Shown piece by piece: positions 44,458 to 56,429 of a DNA stretch of 64,000 bases (its first letter is position 1; every line of letters begins with the position of its first letter). The notes beneath the pieces are model-generated. The model did no database searches, had not been told where the DNA came from, and saw only the letters and a list, made by a program, of their open reading frames with translations. The position numbers were made by a program, and so were the translations under genes. Where the stretch lies: positions 370,241 through 434,240 of the forward strand of contig NW_017962926.1 in NCBI RefSeq assembly GCF_001661345.1, written 5' to 3'. The stretch comes from Ascoidea rubescens DSM 1968 (lineage: Eukaryota > Ascomycota > Saccharomycetes > Ascoideales > Ascoideaceae).

Positions 44458-45180
44458 TTATTTGAAAAATTTAATTATTAGATAAAAGAATAAAAAGACT
44501 AAAAGAGCACCTATATAAAAAAACCATTTATCTTTGAATGCGATTTTATCGATTTGTCTAATGGTTGATTGAGAGACACCTAGAGTATTTAAAGAATTTA
44601 GTAGTTTATTTTGAATTAATCTAATATATTCGTTTTGTTCAACTATGTTATCAAATGCTTCTCTGCCCATTTCAAGTATTTCATCTAACTGTTGGTTTGA
44701 ACGATTTAAATTTTGAGTTTCTTTATGTAGATTGTGGTTATAATCTATATTCGATTGACTATAGGGATTGTCATTACTGATACTGGTACTGTTGCTGTTA
44801 TGACTGTTACCATTATGAGTACTTCTATTTTGAAACCGGTTATTTAGGTTAGATTCAGGAGAGATGAACAATTGGTTTCTTTGATATTCCTCGATATAGT
44901 TTTGTTTTTTCTTTTTTATTGACTGAAATAAAACTTTAGATTCAGATAGCTGTTTTTCAAAATTTGATATTCTTATTGAGATTTTTTCCTTCTTAACAGG
45001 ATCATGTTCATTTGAGGATAGCTTGGAATAATCCAGCAAAGTTCTATCCAAAGATGATATGGTGGTAGAAATTTGTCCTTGAAGAGACAAAGGAGCGTCC
45101 TTATAGTTGTTTTCAAAAGTGTTCAAATCTTTGTGCAATAGCTGAGTTTGCTTAAGGGCTAAGTTATAGAGAGAGTTCAT
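44458..45180 (-). CDS. BOS1: ER-Golgi v-SNARE BOS1
   Basis: Qb-SNARE of ER-to-Golgi vesicles (GOSR2/membrin family). The 240-residue protein starts MNSLYNLALKQTQLL, aligning with yeast BOS1 MNALYNHAVKQ. The frame is open 60 bases further upstream to 45240 but without an ATG, so 45180 is the start. The SNARE helix includes LDEILEMGREAFDNIVEQNE and continues to LGVSQSTIRQID. A single C-terminal membrane anchor (FFYIGALLVFLFFYLIIKFF) ends the protein. A short Ser/Asn-rich linker lies between the N-terminal helical bundle and the SNARE helix. Confidence 0.95.
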   Translation of the reverse strand: MNSLYNLALKQTQLLHKDLNTFENNYKDAPLSLQGQISTTISSLDRTLLDYSKLSSNEHDPVKKEKISIRISNFEKQLSESKVLFQSIKKKKQNYIEEYQRNQLFISPESNLNNRFQNRSTHNGNSHNSNSTSISNDNPYSQSNIDYNHNLHKETQNLNRSNQQLDEILEMGREAFDNIVEQNEYIRLIQNKLLNSLNTLGVSQSTIRQIDKIAFKDKWFFYIGALLVFLFFYLIIKFFK

Positions 45181-46434
45181 GGTTACGGGTGCTGCTGAGA
45201 AGTCCTGGATGGCTGGAATGCTACACACAAGTACTGGCAATTGACCAAGGCTGTCTGATTGGTGCGAGATTGTTGTCTGGTTAGTCTGTAGTTATTGTCT
45301 GGCTATGATTATATCGTTGTGGATCAGAGCCAGATCGGGGCTTTCAATTCGTCCACCAAAAACGTACAAAACCGCAAGTGTGGTGCTGCTTCCAAATGCG
45401 ATAGAAGTACAATTACGTAGTATACACAAATTGAGGCAAATATCTGCAAAGATATGCACTGCTTGTATATTGTACCACACTAATGGCTTCCAAGTGTCAC
45501 ATGGCACATGGCACATTTTTTCTGTTTTCTGGAAATATCTGAAATAAAGATATTTCGGTTTTGATGTGCAAACCAAAGAGCATTTGAGAAACCATGCCAA
45601 AAACACTTTTATTGCAGTAAATACCCCAAGGATACTCTGTGCTTTGTTAAGCATTGCTTCAACAAGCGCCTGTGATGGTCGGCTTTATTTCAATTATATT
45701 TCGAAAAACAGTATTTGGAGTGGTTTTATATCGTTGGCAACATGCTCAATATCATTGAAGCACAGCTGGAATCAAAAATTAAATGTATTTCGTTTCCAAG
45801 ATAATATCGTTTAAATGTTTTCATTGACATCATAAAACGAACCGATTATTCAAGTTCAATTTGAGCCTGAAATTGATCTTTCTGTCTTTAATTCTTAGGG
45901 ATTTGCAGCATTGTAACTCCTCCTACTGTTCTCTATATGCATTTCATGCTCAATAAGATATTTTCAAACTTATATACTCAACTCGTCTGTCACAATTCTT
46001 GTTTTCTGTATCTACCAATAGAATAACATATCTAAAAGTATCTCAAATTCCCTTCATAGTTATATATCTTTCTCACACCCAACAACATCTCAATCTCAAC
46101 AAACCAACTCGTCGTGTCGTAGTGTTACCTTTGGCTCCAGTCAAACAACACAGGTTTCTCGAACAGCCATATCAGCTCAAGTTGATATCTCTGATATATG
46201 CTCCATCTTCCATTTTTTTAATGACATTGAGGTTTTTGAAACAAAGACAATATGCTGTGCTCTTCTCTTGTTTCCAACCTTCATTTCTACACTCTGTTCC
46301 ACTGCGCTTTCCCTCGCCAATCAAGTGATGCTAACAGCTCACATCCACTTCGATCTTTACCATCTCACAGCACTACCACCATGATCTTCGTCAGTATCAC
46401 CACTCAATCACTTCTCTGAATTTTCTCTTTGCAA
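45181..46434. other. Divergent spacer between BOS1 and pogo-derived gene
   Basis: 1.25 kb with several small open frames, none resembling a known protein. Small inverted repeats occur (for example GAAATATCT/AGATATTTC near 45530-45556). No tRNA or snRNA elements recognised. Confidence 0.5.
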
Positions 46435-47673
46435 ATGAGAAAGAACGTTCTTGATTCTCTTCTTTTTGAAGATAGTTCAGACGATGCTTCTAACTCATCT
46501 TCCTCTTCTGTGAACTCCCTCGATGAGATTGCACTTTACTCTGATAATAATCTTCCACAAGGAAACACTGACGCTTCAAGAATAAACAATCTTAATAATA
46601 CCAAACACATCCCCAATAATAACACAACTGACAATAATAACAACAGAAACAACAATAATAATCACAATTCGGATTTCAATAACTTGGTTTCAAATGATCT
46701 TTGTAAAATCTCCTTAACTTCAACCTTTCAACAACCCTTTTCTTTCAATTACCCAAATCAAATTGAAAATAAAACTTCTAGCATAGATGATCCAAATGAA
46801 ATAGCAAAACTAACCACTTCTATTCGTTATCAAATTGCAATTGATGGCCTAAAAAATAAAAAATTTAAATCAATTAGAGCTGCTGCCAATTTTTGTAATA
46901 TTCATAGAAGTAATCTATCAAGAAGATTAGCAAGAAAATCTTATTCAAAAGAACAAACCTATAGAGCAAGAAAAATTTTAAATGATTCTGAAAAATTTTA
47001 TATTAATTCCTTCATCAAATTATTATCCCTAAAGGGAAACCCCTTATTTAAATCAGAAATCGACCTGTTAATCAACTATACTTTATTTACAAAATTTCAA
47101 AAAAAAGACTACTATAACACTAAAAATTTCCCCAAAACTTACTTGAATTTCATCGATAAATATACAAAAGTTACCACAATCGATGAAATATCCGTTTCTC
47201 ATCACTTTTCTTCAAGATTAATTAAAAGATTCTGTTTAGATTTTTGTCGCCATAAAAAAGAAGTCCGAAATCAGTTAGCTTCTTTCAGTAACGAAACTTT
47301 TATAATTCAAAGTTTTTACAAAGAATTAAATCAAATTTATAATATTAATCATTTTAAATCTGAAAATATAATTTATGTCGACGAACTTTGTTTACATTTA
47401 ACAAATTCAAGAAATCCTCCCTTTGTTCAATTAGGAAATAAAGACGTGTGTTTTTATAAAGATAATGCCTTAGGCTTAACTACTCTTATAGAGGCCTTTA
47501 AATCTGATGGAGCGTATTTCTCTCCCTTGGTTATCTTTGATGATAAAGAGTATTTTAGCACCAATGATCTGAATGTAATTACTATAGAAGATGCTACCTC
47601 GAATCTCAATACTAATATTAATAACAATGAAATTCCTAGAAAAAAGCAAAAAAAAAGCATTCAAAACATTGAA

Positions 47674-47741
<68 letters not shown>

Positions 47742-49839
47742 TAACAATAATAATAATAATAGTAACGAAAAAAAATCAATCTTTTCATTTGTTAAAAATG
47801 ACGAAAGATTTTCCGATTGGCAATTTGAAATCACCAAAAATGGTTTCTCAAATTGTTCAATTTTTTTAAAATTTATTCAAAAAATTGTCAAATCTTATAA
47901 TAATCCAAATGAAAAAAAACTACTTATAATAGATGGCTTTAAATCATATCTAAACATCGATATAATTATTTATTTAATTAAAAACAATTTTCAACTAATT
48001 ATTTTACCCCCAAATTCTTCTGGTCGTATACATTTAACTGACAGAAATATTTTTCCAGTTCTAAAAGAAAATTTTAAATCAAAAAATACCTCTAAATTCA
48101 GCTTTATAGAAAATATTAATTTTCTTGAATTTAATTTAAATAGAGACGGAAATGAATGTTTTCTTGAAAGTCAATTTTCTAAAAATGAAGAAAACACCAA
48201 CAACAATCCTGATGATCGAGGTGAAAATGACAATCCTGATGAAGATAAAGATAAAGATGAAGATGAAGATGAAGATGAAGATGAAGATGAAGATGAAGAT
48301 GAAATTGAAATTGAAATTGAAAATGAAAATGAGAATGAGAATGAGAATGAGAATGATAAAGATTATGCCAATGGCAATGTCGAGATTACAGATGCTGCTG
48401 ACAATAATAATAATCAAAATAAAGTTCCTACTCTTAATATTGATACCAATGCTGATAAAACTAAAAAAGAAAAGTCCACTCCAACACAGAAAAAATCTCG
48501 TAAAACTTTAGAAGATAGACTTAATCGATATTTATTGTTAAATGGAGTCATGTTTCCAGTTTATATTCTTAAAGAACAAGAAAAACTTTTAAATGATTTG
48601 TATTCATTAAGAAAATCAACGTATACAAAAGAATTGATTACTGATGCATTTAAAGAAAGTGGTTATTATTATAATTCAAATAATTTTGAAGAAAGCAATT
48701 TAATTAGACTTACAATTCAACAAAATATTTTAGACCAAATTGATTTAAAAATAAATCAAGTCAGAAATGATCCAACTGAAAATTATTCAGATAAGAATAG
48801 CCAAAGTTTATTAAACGAATTTGAGTTGTTTTTGGAATCAAAGCTACAAGCTCAGAAGATATTAAGACTTAATGAGAATAACCAAGAAGGGTATCAATTT
48901 AAAGATATATCAATATCGGAAATTAATGAAATTTTTTTTAATGATAATAACAAGGATAGTGAGAACAACAACAGTAATAATGGGAACCAAAACGAAAATA
49001 AATACGAAAATTATATTAATAATAGAAAAATTAATCAAGTCGCTATTAATTCACCCAACCTTGTTAATTTTGGTGAAATTCAAAAATTTATTGATGAACA
49101 TGAGTTTGATGGAAATAAAAAAGGTGTCAAACCAGTTCGAAGAAATGCTAAGGAGAAGGTCCGAGCTGATGACTCATATAGTATTTTAATTCCTGAGATT
49201 GAAATGGTTTTTAATCATTATTATTTGCTTTTCAATAAAAATTTTGAAAGTCGAGAATATATTGAAAACCAGATCATGAAAATGGTTCTTTTATTAAAGG
49301 ATGATAGTGGGATCGGAAGCACTGCCGAAAAAAACTATAATCCAACAGTATTAGGAGTTGAAAGTGATTTGAATAAAATGAACATGAACTTGAATACAGT
49401 CAATTATCTTTGCAGCAATAACAACAAAAATATAACTTTTTTGTTTGCAACGTTACCATTTAGAAGCTTTTCTAAGAGTGCAGATTTGTTCTTAAATTTC
49501 AAATTATTATTGTCATTTTGCAATGAGAAAAAAGTCCGGTACAATAAGTTGAAGAAGAAACAGGAATTTAGAGATTTTGTTAGCTTGCAAAATGCAGAGG
49601 AGCACTTGGACTTGAATATCTTGACGCAAGAGAACGAGCAGAAGATATCAAACGAGGTTGAAAAAAAGAAAACAGAGTTGGTTCGATTTTCAGAAACATT
49701 TAAAGAGTTGAAGGACTCATACAAAGAAATCGTGAGAGAAAATGAGGAGGCCAAAAAGCAAATCAACCGGATCAACGAGCACTATGAGAGGGTGATCAGA
49801 ACCATGAGAAACCAGTACAAAAATTATCGGAATTATTAA
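46435..49839 (+). CDS. Pogo/Fot1-type transposase-derived protein
   Basis: A 1134-residue protein with the plan of pogo-superfamily transposases. It has an N-terminal helix-turn-helix (about residues 125-165, IRAAANFCNIHRSNLSRRL), a second CENP-B-type helical domain, then a DDE domain. Candidate catalytic acids are Asp in IIYVDELCLHL (about 313), Asp in LLIIDGFKSYL (about 497) and Asp in HLTDRNIFPVLK (about 533). All three are present. The domain is interrupted by an asparagine run (about 412-443) and followed by an acidic (Asp-Glu)n and (Glu-Asn)n stretch. A long C-terminal extension ends in coiled coil. Comparable domesticated relatives are S. cerevisiae PDC2 and S. pombe CENP-B-like proteins. 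The only start is ATG 46435. Probably a domesticated regulator (inference). Confidence 0.75.
47660..47765. repeat. AAT microsatellite encoding polyasparagine
   Basis: About 30 AAT/AAC units in frame inside the transposase-like DDE domain. A second coding microsatellite, (GATGAA)n, lies at about 48245-48300 and encodes an Asp-Glu run. Confidence 0.9.
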
Positions 49840-50378
49840 TGGACAGGTGTGATTGGCTAGCTGGGCAGGATGAGTTGGAGCAATCACTCTTGAGACTGGA
49901 AATAACAAAAAGAAGAGGAATTCGACATGCCAAAAATAAAAGAGCAGATGAATGATATTCTGTTACAGCTCTGGAGACTAAAAAGCAAGTGAATCAGTGG
50001 GTCGCTTATTTTCCCTTCATTCTGGAAGTTTATAGTTTAACTTAGTCTGTAGAAGCGAAATGCCAACAGTCAAAAAGTCTGAAGGAATCTGAAATCTGGG
50101 GAAGAGGTATATATAGCTTGAGTTATCGTGATATAGTCTGTAGTTGTTGTTATAATCACAAACGATCCAGCTATTCGCTTTCTTATCTGTCTTGTTTTGA
50201 GTGCTATCAGCCTTCATTTCGGCTCCCACCAGTTCACTTATTATTTATTCTTCTTCTCCATTGGACGAAACAGCTTCAAGACACAGATTTTAAAACAGGC
50301 TCGTCGCTCACTTTCTTTGCTTTCTTTCATTTGATGGTTTATTTTCCCACGTCCAAGCTACAACGCAGTTCATCAACT
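49840..50378. promoter_or_regulatory. FBP26 upstream region
   Basis: About 540 bp between the transposase-derived gene and FBP26 exon 1, both on the + strand. No individual motif is supportable. Confidence 0.45.
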
Positions 50379-52098
50379 ATGCCAGGATACAGCATCTCCC
50401 AGGTAAGTTTGCACCTTTCTCTTCAGCGTGGAAAAATTTTCGTATCGTTTCCATATTTTTCTCAGGGCTGTCCAGTCTTACCTTTCAGCCTAACTCTTTT
50501 ATGGGATCTATTTCCAATCAAATTCGCTTTATTAAACACATTGATAATTCGGATTTGGTTGTTTTAAACTCTAACAGCTCTCTTGAATTACTCATTGGCG
50601 AAACAATACTAACATTCTTCTTCCTATTTTTGTCTCATTTTCCTTTCGGTGCTCGTTATTTCTTTTTTCTTTCTCTTTGTTAACTTGAATTATTTATTAC
50701 TAGGTGGATACAATGAAGTTATGTGTTGTTATGGTTGGTTTGCCAGCCAGAGGTAAATCTTTAATCGCCAGAAAAATTGTTCGTTATTTGTCGTGGCTAT
50801 CAATCACTGCAAAATCCTTTAATGTTGGAGAGTATCGTCGTGGGTACCAATCTCACCCTACAGCAGAGTTTTTTGACGATGAAAACTTGGAGAGCTTAAA
50901 AATTAGAAAACAAGCCTTGAAATTAGCTTTAGATGATCTAATTGACTGGTTCAATAATTCAAATGGAATGGTTGGTGTTCTTGATGGTACAAGTATGACA
51001 CGAGAAAAAAGAGAATCCATATACAACATTTTAAAAACGAACCAAATTCAACCATTGTTTTTAGAGAGTTTCTGCAATGACCAAGAAACTATTATGCATA
51101 ATATTTTAGATGTTAAGATGACTTCACCAGATTATATTAACGACGAATCAAAATCAGATGACAATAAAATTGATAGCGAAATGAAGATTAACATAAAAGA
51201 TCCTGAATTTATCATAAATGACTTTTTAAAGAGAATCAGCTATTTTGAAAAGTCATATGAACCATTAGACCAACAAAAGGATTCCGACAAATCCTTTATA
51301 AAATTAATTAATGTCGCTCAGCAAATCATCATAAATAGAATTGAGACATATTTACAAAGTAGAATTGTTTATTTTGTCATGAACTTACATATTAAACCAA
51401 GAACAATTTGGCTATCAAGACATGGTGAATCAATGTACAATCTTGAAGGCAAGATTGGTGGTGATGCTGGTCTAAGTCCAAGAGGTTTAAAATATGCTGA
51501 GAAATTGCCTGAGTTAGTTAGACAAAGCGCTGGTTATAGAGATTTAACTGTTTGGATTTCCACTTTAAAGAGAACTGCAGAAACATCTCAGCACTTGCCA
51601 TACAAAAAACTACAATGGAAAGCCTTGGATGAATTGGATGCAGGTGTTTGTGATGGAATGACCTACGAAGAAATTGAAAACAAATTCCCAGAAGATTTCA
51701 AAGCAAGAGATGATAATAAATATGAATACCGTTATAGAGGTGGAGAATCATATAGAGATGTTGTCATTAGATTGGAACCAATTATCATGGAATTGGAAAG
51801 ACAAGAAAATATTTTAATTGTTACACATCAAGCAGTATTGAGATGTATTTATGCTTATTTTATGAATGTTCCTCAAGAAGAAAGTCCCTGGATGTCGATT
51901 CCTTTGCATACATTGATCAAGTTGGAACCAAAAGCCTATGGAACAACTGTCACAAGAATCAAAGCTAATATTCCAGCCGTCAGCACTTATAAAGAAAAGG
52001 GAACCAGCCAACTAGGTGAAGATTTGACTGATACTTCTAATAAAAGCAAAAATATTATTATAAGCGCTAAAGAAGAATTGTTTAATGGAACTCGATAA
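50379..52098 (+). CDS. FBP26: Fructose-2,6-bisphosphatase (two exons)
   Basis: Bifunctional-family enzyme that controls fructose-2,6-bisphosphate. Exon 1 is 50379-50402 (MPGYSISQ), the intron is 50403-50703 (301 nt) and exon 2 is 50704-52098, giving 472 residues. The donor is GTAAGT, with a perfect TACTAAC (50607-50613), a 90-nt pyrimidine-rich tract and acceptor ACTAG. The N-terminal kinase-like domain keeps the P loop GLPARGKS, but the usual DATN(T/S)TR motif reads DGTSMTR. The C-terminal phosphatase keeps the catalytic histidines in SRHGES (about 246) and THQAVLR (about 382), plus CDGMTYEEIE. It aligns closely with yeast FBP26 to KEKGTSQ. The phosphatase is expected to be active; kinase activity is doubtful. 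Confidence 0.95.
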
Positions 52099-52445
52099 AT
52101 TAGCAGAGAGTAATATAATGATATTGTAATATTATACAATAATTAATCAAAAATCAGTTTTTTGTTTTTTAATTTGTTTGTTTGATCTTTATCCCAATAT
52201 CCATTAATATATTTCATATAATTTTATCTGATTTTTTGCCATAATTGATTGTTTGCCACTTTTTTTTCTTATGCTATTCACATCAGTTATTTATGAATTC
52301 TATATATTGTTTTTAGTTTCTTTTTCTATTTAATCCACATAGATTTCTTCCCAACAAAACAAAAAAAAGCAACACAAGAAGCACAGAAGGCACGTGTATG
52401 CCCTTTTTTCTATTCCTGCGCGGGTAACCCTTCTGTATTTTCTTG

Positions 52446-52455
52446 TATAAAAAAG
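52446..52455 (+). promoter_or_regulatory. TATA box of the U1 snRNA gene
   Basis: TATAAAAAAG starts 59 bp before the predicted U1 5' end. Further upstream are CACGTG (about 52392) and CGGGTAA (about 52420), matching Cbf1- and Reb1-type sites. These are common in yeast Pol II promoters and would suit an snRNA gene. Confidence 0.55.
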
Positions 52456-52504
52456 GCGAATTTTCTCCTAAGACTTTGTCTTCTTTTTTCCTTTTTTTTT
52501 CTTC

Positions 52505-52685
52505 ATACTTACCTTGAAAGGTCATTGGAGATCAAGAAGTCCATTTGGCCATAAATTCTTGTTTACATTGCACAGCGTATCAAGTTTTTGTGTCGGTTTC
52601 CCTTCCTTAAGGGAAATGCGGGTTTCATAATTTTTGATTTTGGTTCATTTACTTCATTTACTTCATTGAATGTGTGTAAATTTAC
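52505..52685 (+). ncRNA. U1 spliceosomal snRNA
   Basis: The 5' end ATACTTACCTT is the universal U1 sequence that pairs with 5' splice sites. Stem-loop 1 has the U1-70K loop GATCAAGAAG closed by TGGA/TCCA with an outer GGTCA/TGGCC stem. Stem-loop 2 carries the U1A-type loop ATTGCAC (52566-52572). Stem-loop 3 is a hairpin TTTCCCTT...AAGGGAAA (52598-52616). An Sm site AATTTTTG (52629-52636) lies at nucleotide 125, as in animal U1. A last hairpin, ATTTAC...GTAAAT (52656-52681), ends the RNA. The total of about 180 nt is far shorter than the 568-nt S. cerevisiae snR19 and close to the canonical U1. The exact 3' end is estimated. Confidence 0.93.
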
Positions 52686-54404
<1,719 letters not shown>

Positions 54405-54540
54405 GCTTAATCAGTACATTGTTTTTACTTAATACTCGTTGGTTTAATATTCATTAATTCAATATTCAGTGCCCCTTAAATTCATATTCACATTCACTAA
54501 AAAAACTTTATATTCAAAAACTATATAGAAAATAATATAA

Positions 54541-55368
54541 TTATGGACGAATTTTAACAAATTTCTTTTTTTGAGTGGGTAATTGTGGAATAGGTGCTTC
54601 CTTTTCATATATACTTTTAGCCATTGGATGCTTCATAGTAAAACTACTATGTAATGGAACAATGTCATTCATTTTCCATCCTTTAACTTTTGGCACTTTT
54701 TCAACTTGATAATCATTGGTCATTAAATCAGGATTGGTTGGAAATTCCTTAACCTTTGATAATGTTGTGGGATGAGTCTTTAAATATTTTCCAATACTCT
54801 TCATTAACCATCTCTTATTCTTAAATTTTGGATCTTCATATTCCAATGTCTTTGCATCTCTAATCAACACTCTTACTCTACCTGGATTACCAAAATCCTG
54901 AGGATGCGTTTTTTCTGGTTCAATCACACATGCAAACCCTATTTGTTTTAAATAGTCTCCTATAGTTTTAGCTAAAGGATTTTCAACACAGAATTCCTTT
55001 GGCATTCTTCGCCCTTGTGAATGCGACCTATTGATATCAAAATAACATGGATAAATTAGCTGGAATTTTTTCAAGCTTTCAATATCTTTGTCCGATAGTT
55101 GTTGCCTATAGTTATCAGCAAGTACTGAGGGATCTTTTCCTTGCATAGCTGGCACCAAGGGTACTTGAGGAACGTCTCTTGGTTGTGGCACCTCTCTTCG
55201 TTGTGGTATATCTGGAAATAGTGGAAGATCATAGTAGTTCTGGTCTCGTTTTATTGTTTTTTTGATCTTTGGTGCAATTGGCGTGCTGAGAGATGGATCA
55301 AACTCAGCAATGTCCATGTCAAAGTCATCGATTCCATCTGAATCATCTATTTCCTCAAGGGTAGGCAT
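54541..55368 (-). CDS. SEC65: Signal recognition particle subunit SEC65 (SRP19)
   Basis: SRP19-family protein that binds SRP RNA and prepares it for SRP54. The 275-residue protein, close to the 273 of yeast SEC65, has an acidic N-terminus. The SRP19 domain begins LIYPCYFDINRSHSQGRRMP and continues with CVENPLAKTIGDYLKQIGF and PGRVRVLI. A basic C-terminal tail ends QKKKFVKIRP. ATG at 55368. It is convergent with URA5 (136 bp between the stop codons). Confidence 0.95.
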   Translation of the reverse strand: MPTLEEIDDSDGIDDFDMDIAEFDPSLSTPIAPKIKKTIKRDQNYYDLPLFPDIPQRREVPQPRDVPQVPLVPAMQGKDPSVLADNYRQQLSDKDIESLKKFQLIYPCYFDINRSHSQGRRMPKEFCVENPLAKTIGDYLKQIGFACVIEPEKTHPQDFGNPGRVRVLIRDAKTLEYEDPKFKNKRWLMKSIGKYLKTHPTTLSKVKEFPTNPDLMTNDYQVEKVPKVKGWKMNDIVPLHSSFTMKHPMAKSIYEKEAPIPQLPTQKKKFVKIRP

Positions 55369-55554
55369 CTTTATCTCTTCTGATTAGTTGTTCTTCCAAC
55401 AAAAACAGCACCAAAAACAGAACAAGACTGAAGTGTCTTCAAATGTGAGATTCAAACCACGTGCCGGTTTGCTTCTTCTGCTTCCTCTGGTGTAAGTTTG
55501 GTAATGTTTATTATCTATACACAATATATTACACTTTAGCACTTTCTCGCGCTA

Positions 55555-56339
55555 TCATGGCTCATCAACAAACTCATAATAGTTTTCAAGCTGTCGTTGC
55601 CTTACTTCTCCTAGCATCGGTTCAGCGTCCATTCTTCTTCTTTCATGTGTTTCAAAAAAAACGATGAAATCTTCAACAGGCACTTTATCACAGCTTACTG
55701 CTCTTTCTATTTCTTCTTTTGCGTGATCGTTAAATTTTCTTTTTAGAATTGATCCAAATTTTTCGTCCTCATTGTCTTTTTCATAAGGTTCTATTGGTTT
55801 GTTGGTTGCTTTGTTGTTTTGAGGTTTTTTGGTTGATTCAATGAGAGAGTTTGTTGAATTATTTCTTTTATTACCTGTGGTATTTTGCGTTAATGGTTGA
55901 TTATCGGATACTAGATTATTGCGTCTGTTATTTGCATCAACATAAATTAAAAGTTCTGCAAATTTGTCAAATTTAATAGAAGCATTTGTTTTGCGGAATG
56001 ATTCTGATAGCAGATCATTATTTGAATTAACTTGACTTGCTTCTTTTATAAAGTCACCACTATCACTATTATTTGGTGATTTAGTATTTGGGTGCAAATC
56101 TTTTTCATCTATGGTACCTTCAATTAAATTTGATACTATTGAATGAATGGTATCATATTTCCTGAATGCTGGAACTTTTACTCTTACTGGCGATGGACTA
56201 TTGTCTTCTAATGGACTTTCAATATTCTTTTCACGAACTATTTTTGTATCAAGATTTTCTAATGTGTTAGTGTCATTATTCTGTTCAATAATAAGAAAAA
56301 AAAAGAAGACTCATTTAACTTACATGATAAAGAGCTCAT
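55555..56339 (-). CDS. Unrecognised protein, probable two exons
   Basis: Predicted exon 1 is 56324-56339 (MSSLS plus one base), the intron is 56238-56323 (86 nt) and exon 2 is 55555-56237, giving 232 residues. The donor is GTAAGT and the branch point is CACTAAC. An AG about 8 nt after the branch is skipped because it would create a stop; the next AG (ATAG) keeps the frame. An in-frame ATG at 56360 would add seven residues. The protein has a conserved-looking segment SPVRVKVPAFRKYDTIHS, an Asn-rich middle and a charged C-terminal helix (FFETHERRRMDAEPML) followed by RQRQLENYYEF. I do not recognise a family. The intron model rests on the splice signals and the loss of open frame upstream. Confidence 0.6.
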
Positions 56340-56429
56340 TCTGTTAATTGTTTTTTTCATCAACTCAAAAACTGTAATTTGTGTTAATAATTATCTTAAA
56401 AAAATAAAAAAAATAAAAAAAAAATAGGT

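Noticed and set aside
45292-45654. 120-codon minus-strand frame and neighbouring small frames
   Set aside because: No similarity, no plausible start context, lies in the BOS1 divergent promoter.
48136-48511. Met-Lys and Ile-Phe repeat frames
   Set aside because: Shadow frames of the acidic repeat in the pogo-derived protein.
50118-50683. Frames of 149 and 60 codons upstream of and within the FBP26 intron
   Set aside because: They overlap FBP26 exon 1 and its intron in another frame; no similarity.
52313-52525. 70-codon minus-strand frame
   Set aside because: It overlaps the U1 snRNA promoter and 5' end and resembles no protein.
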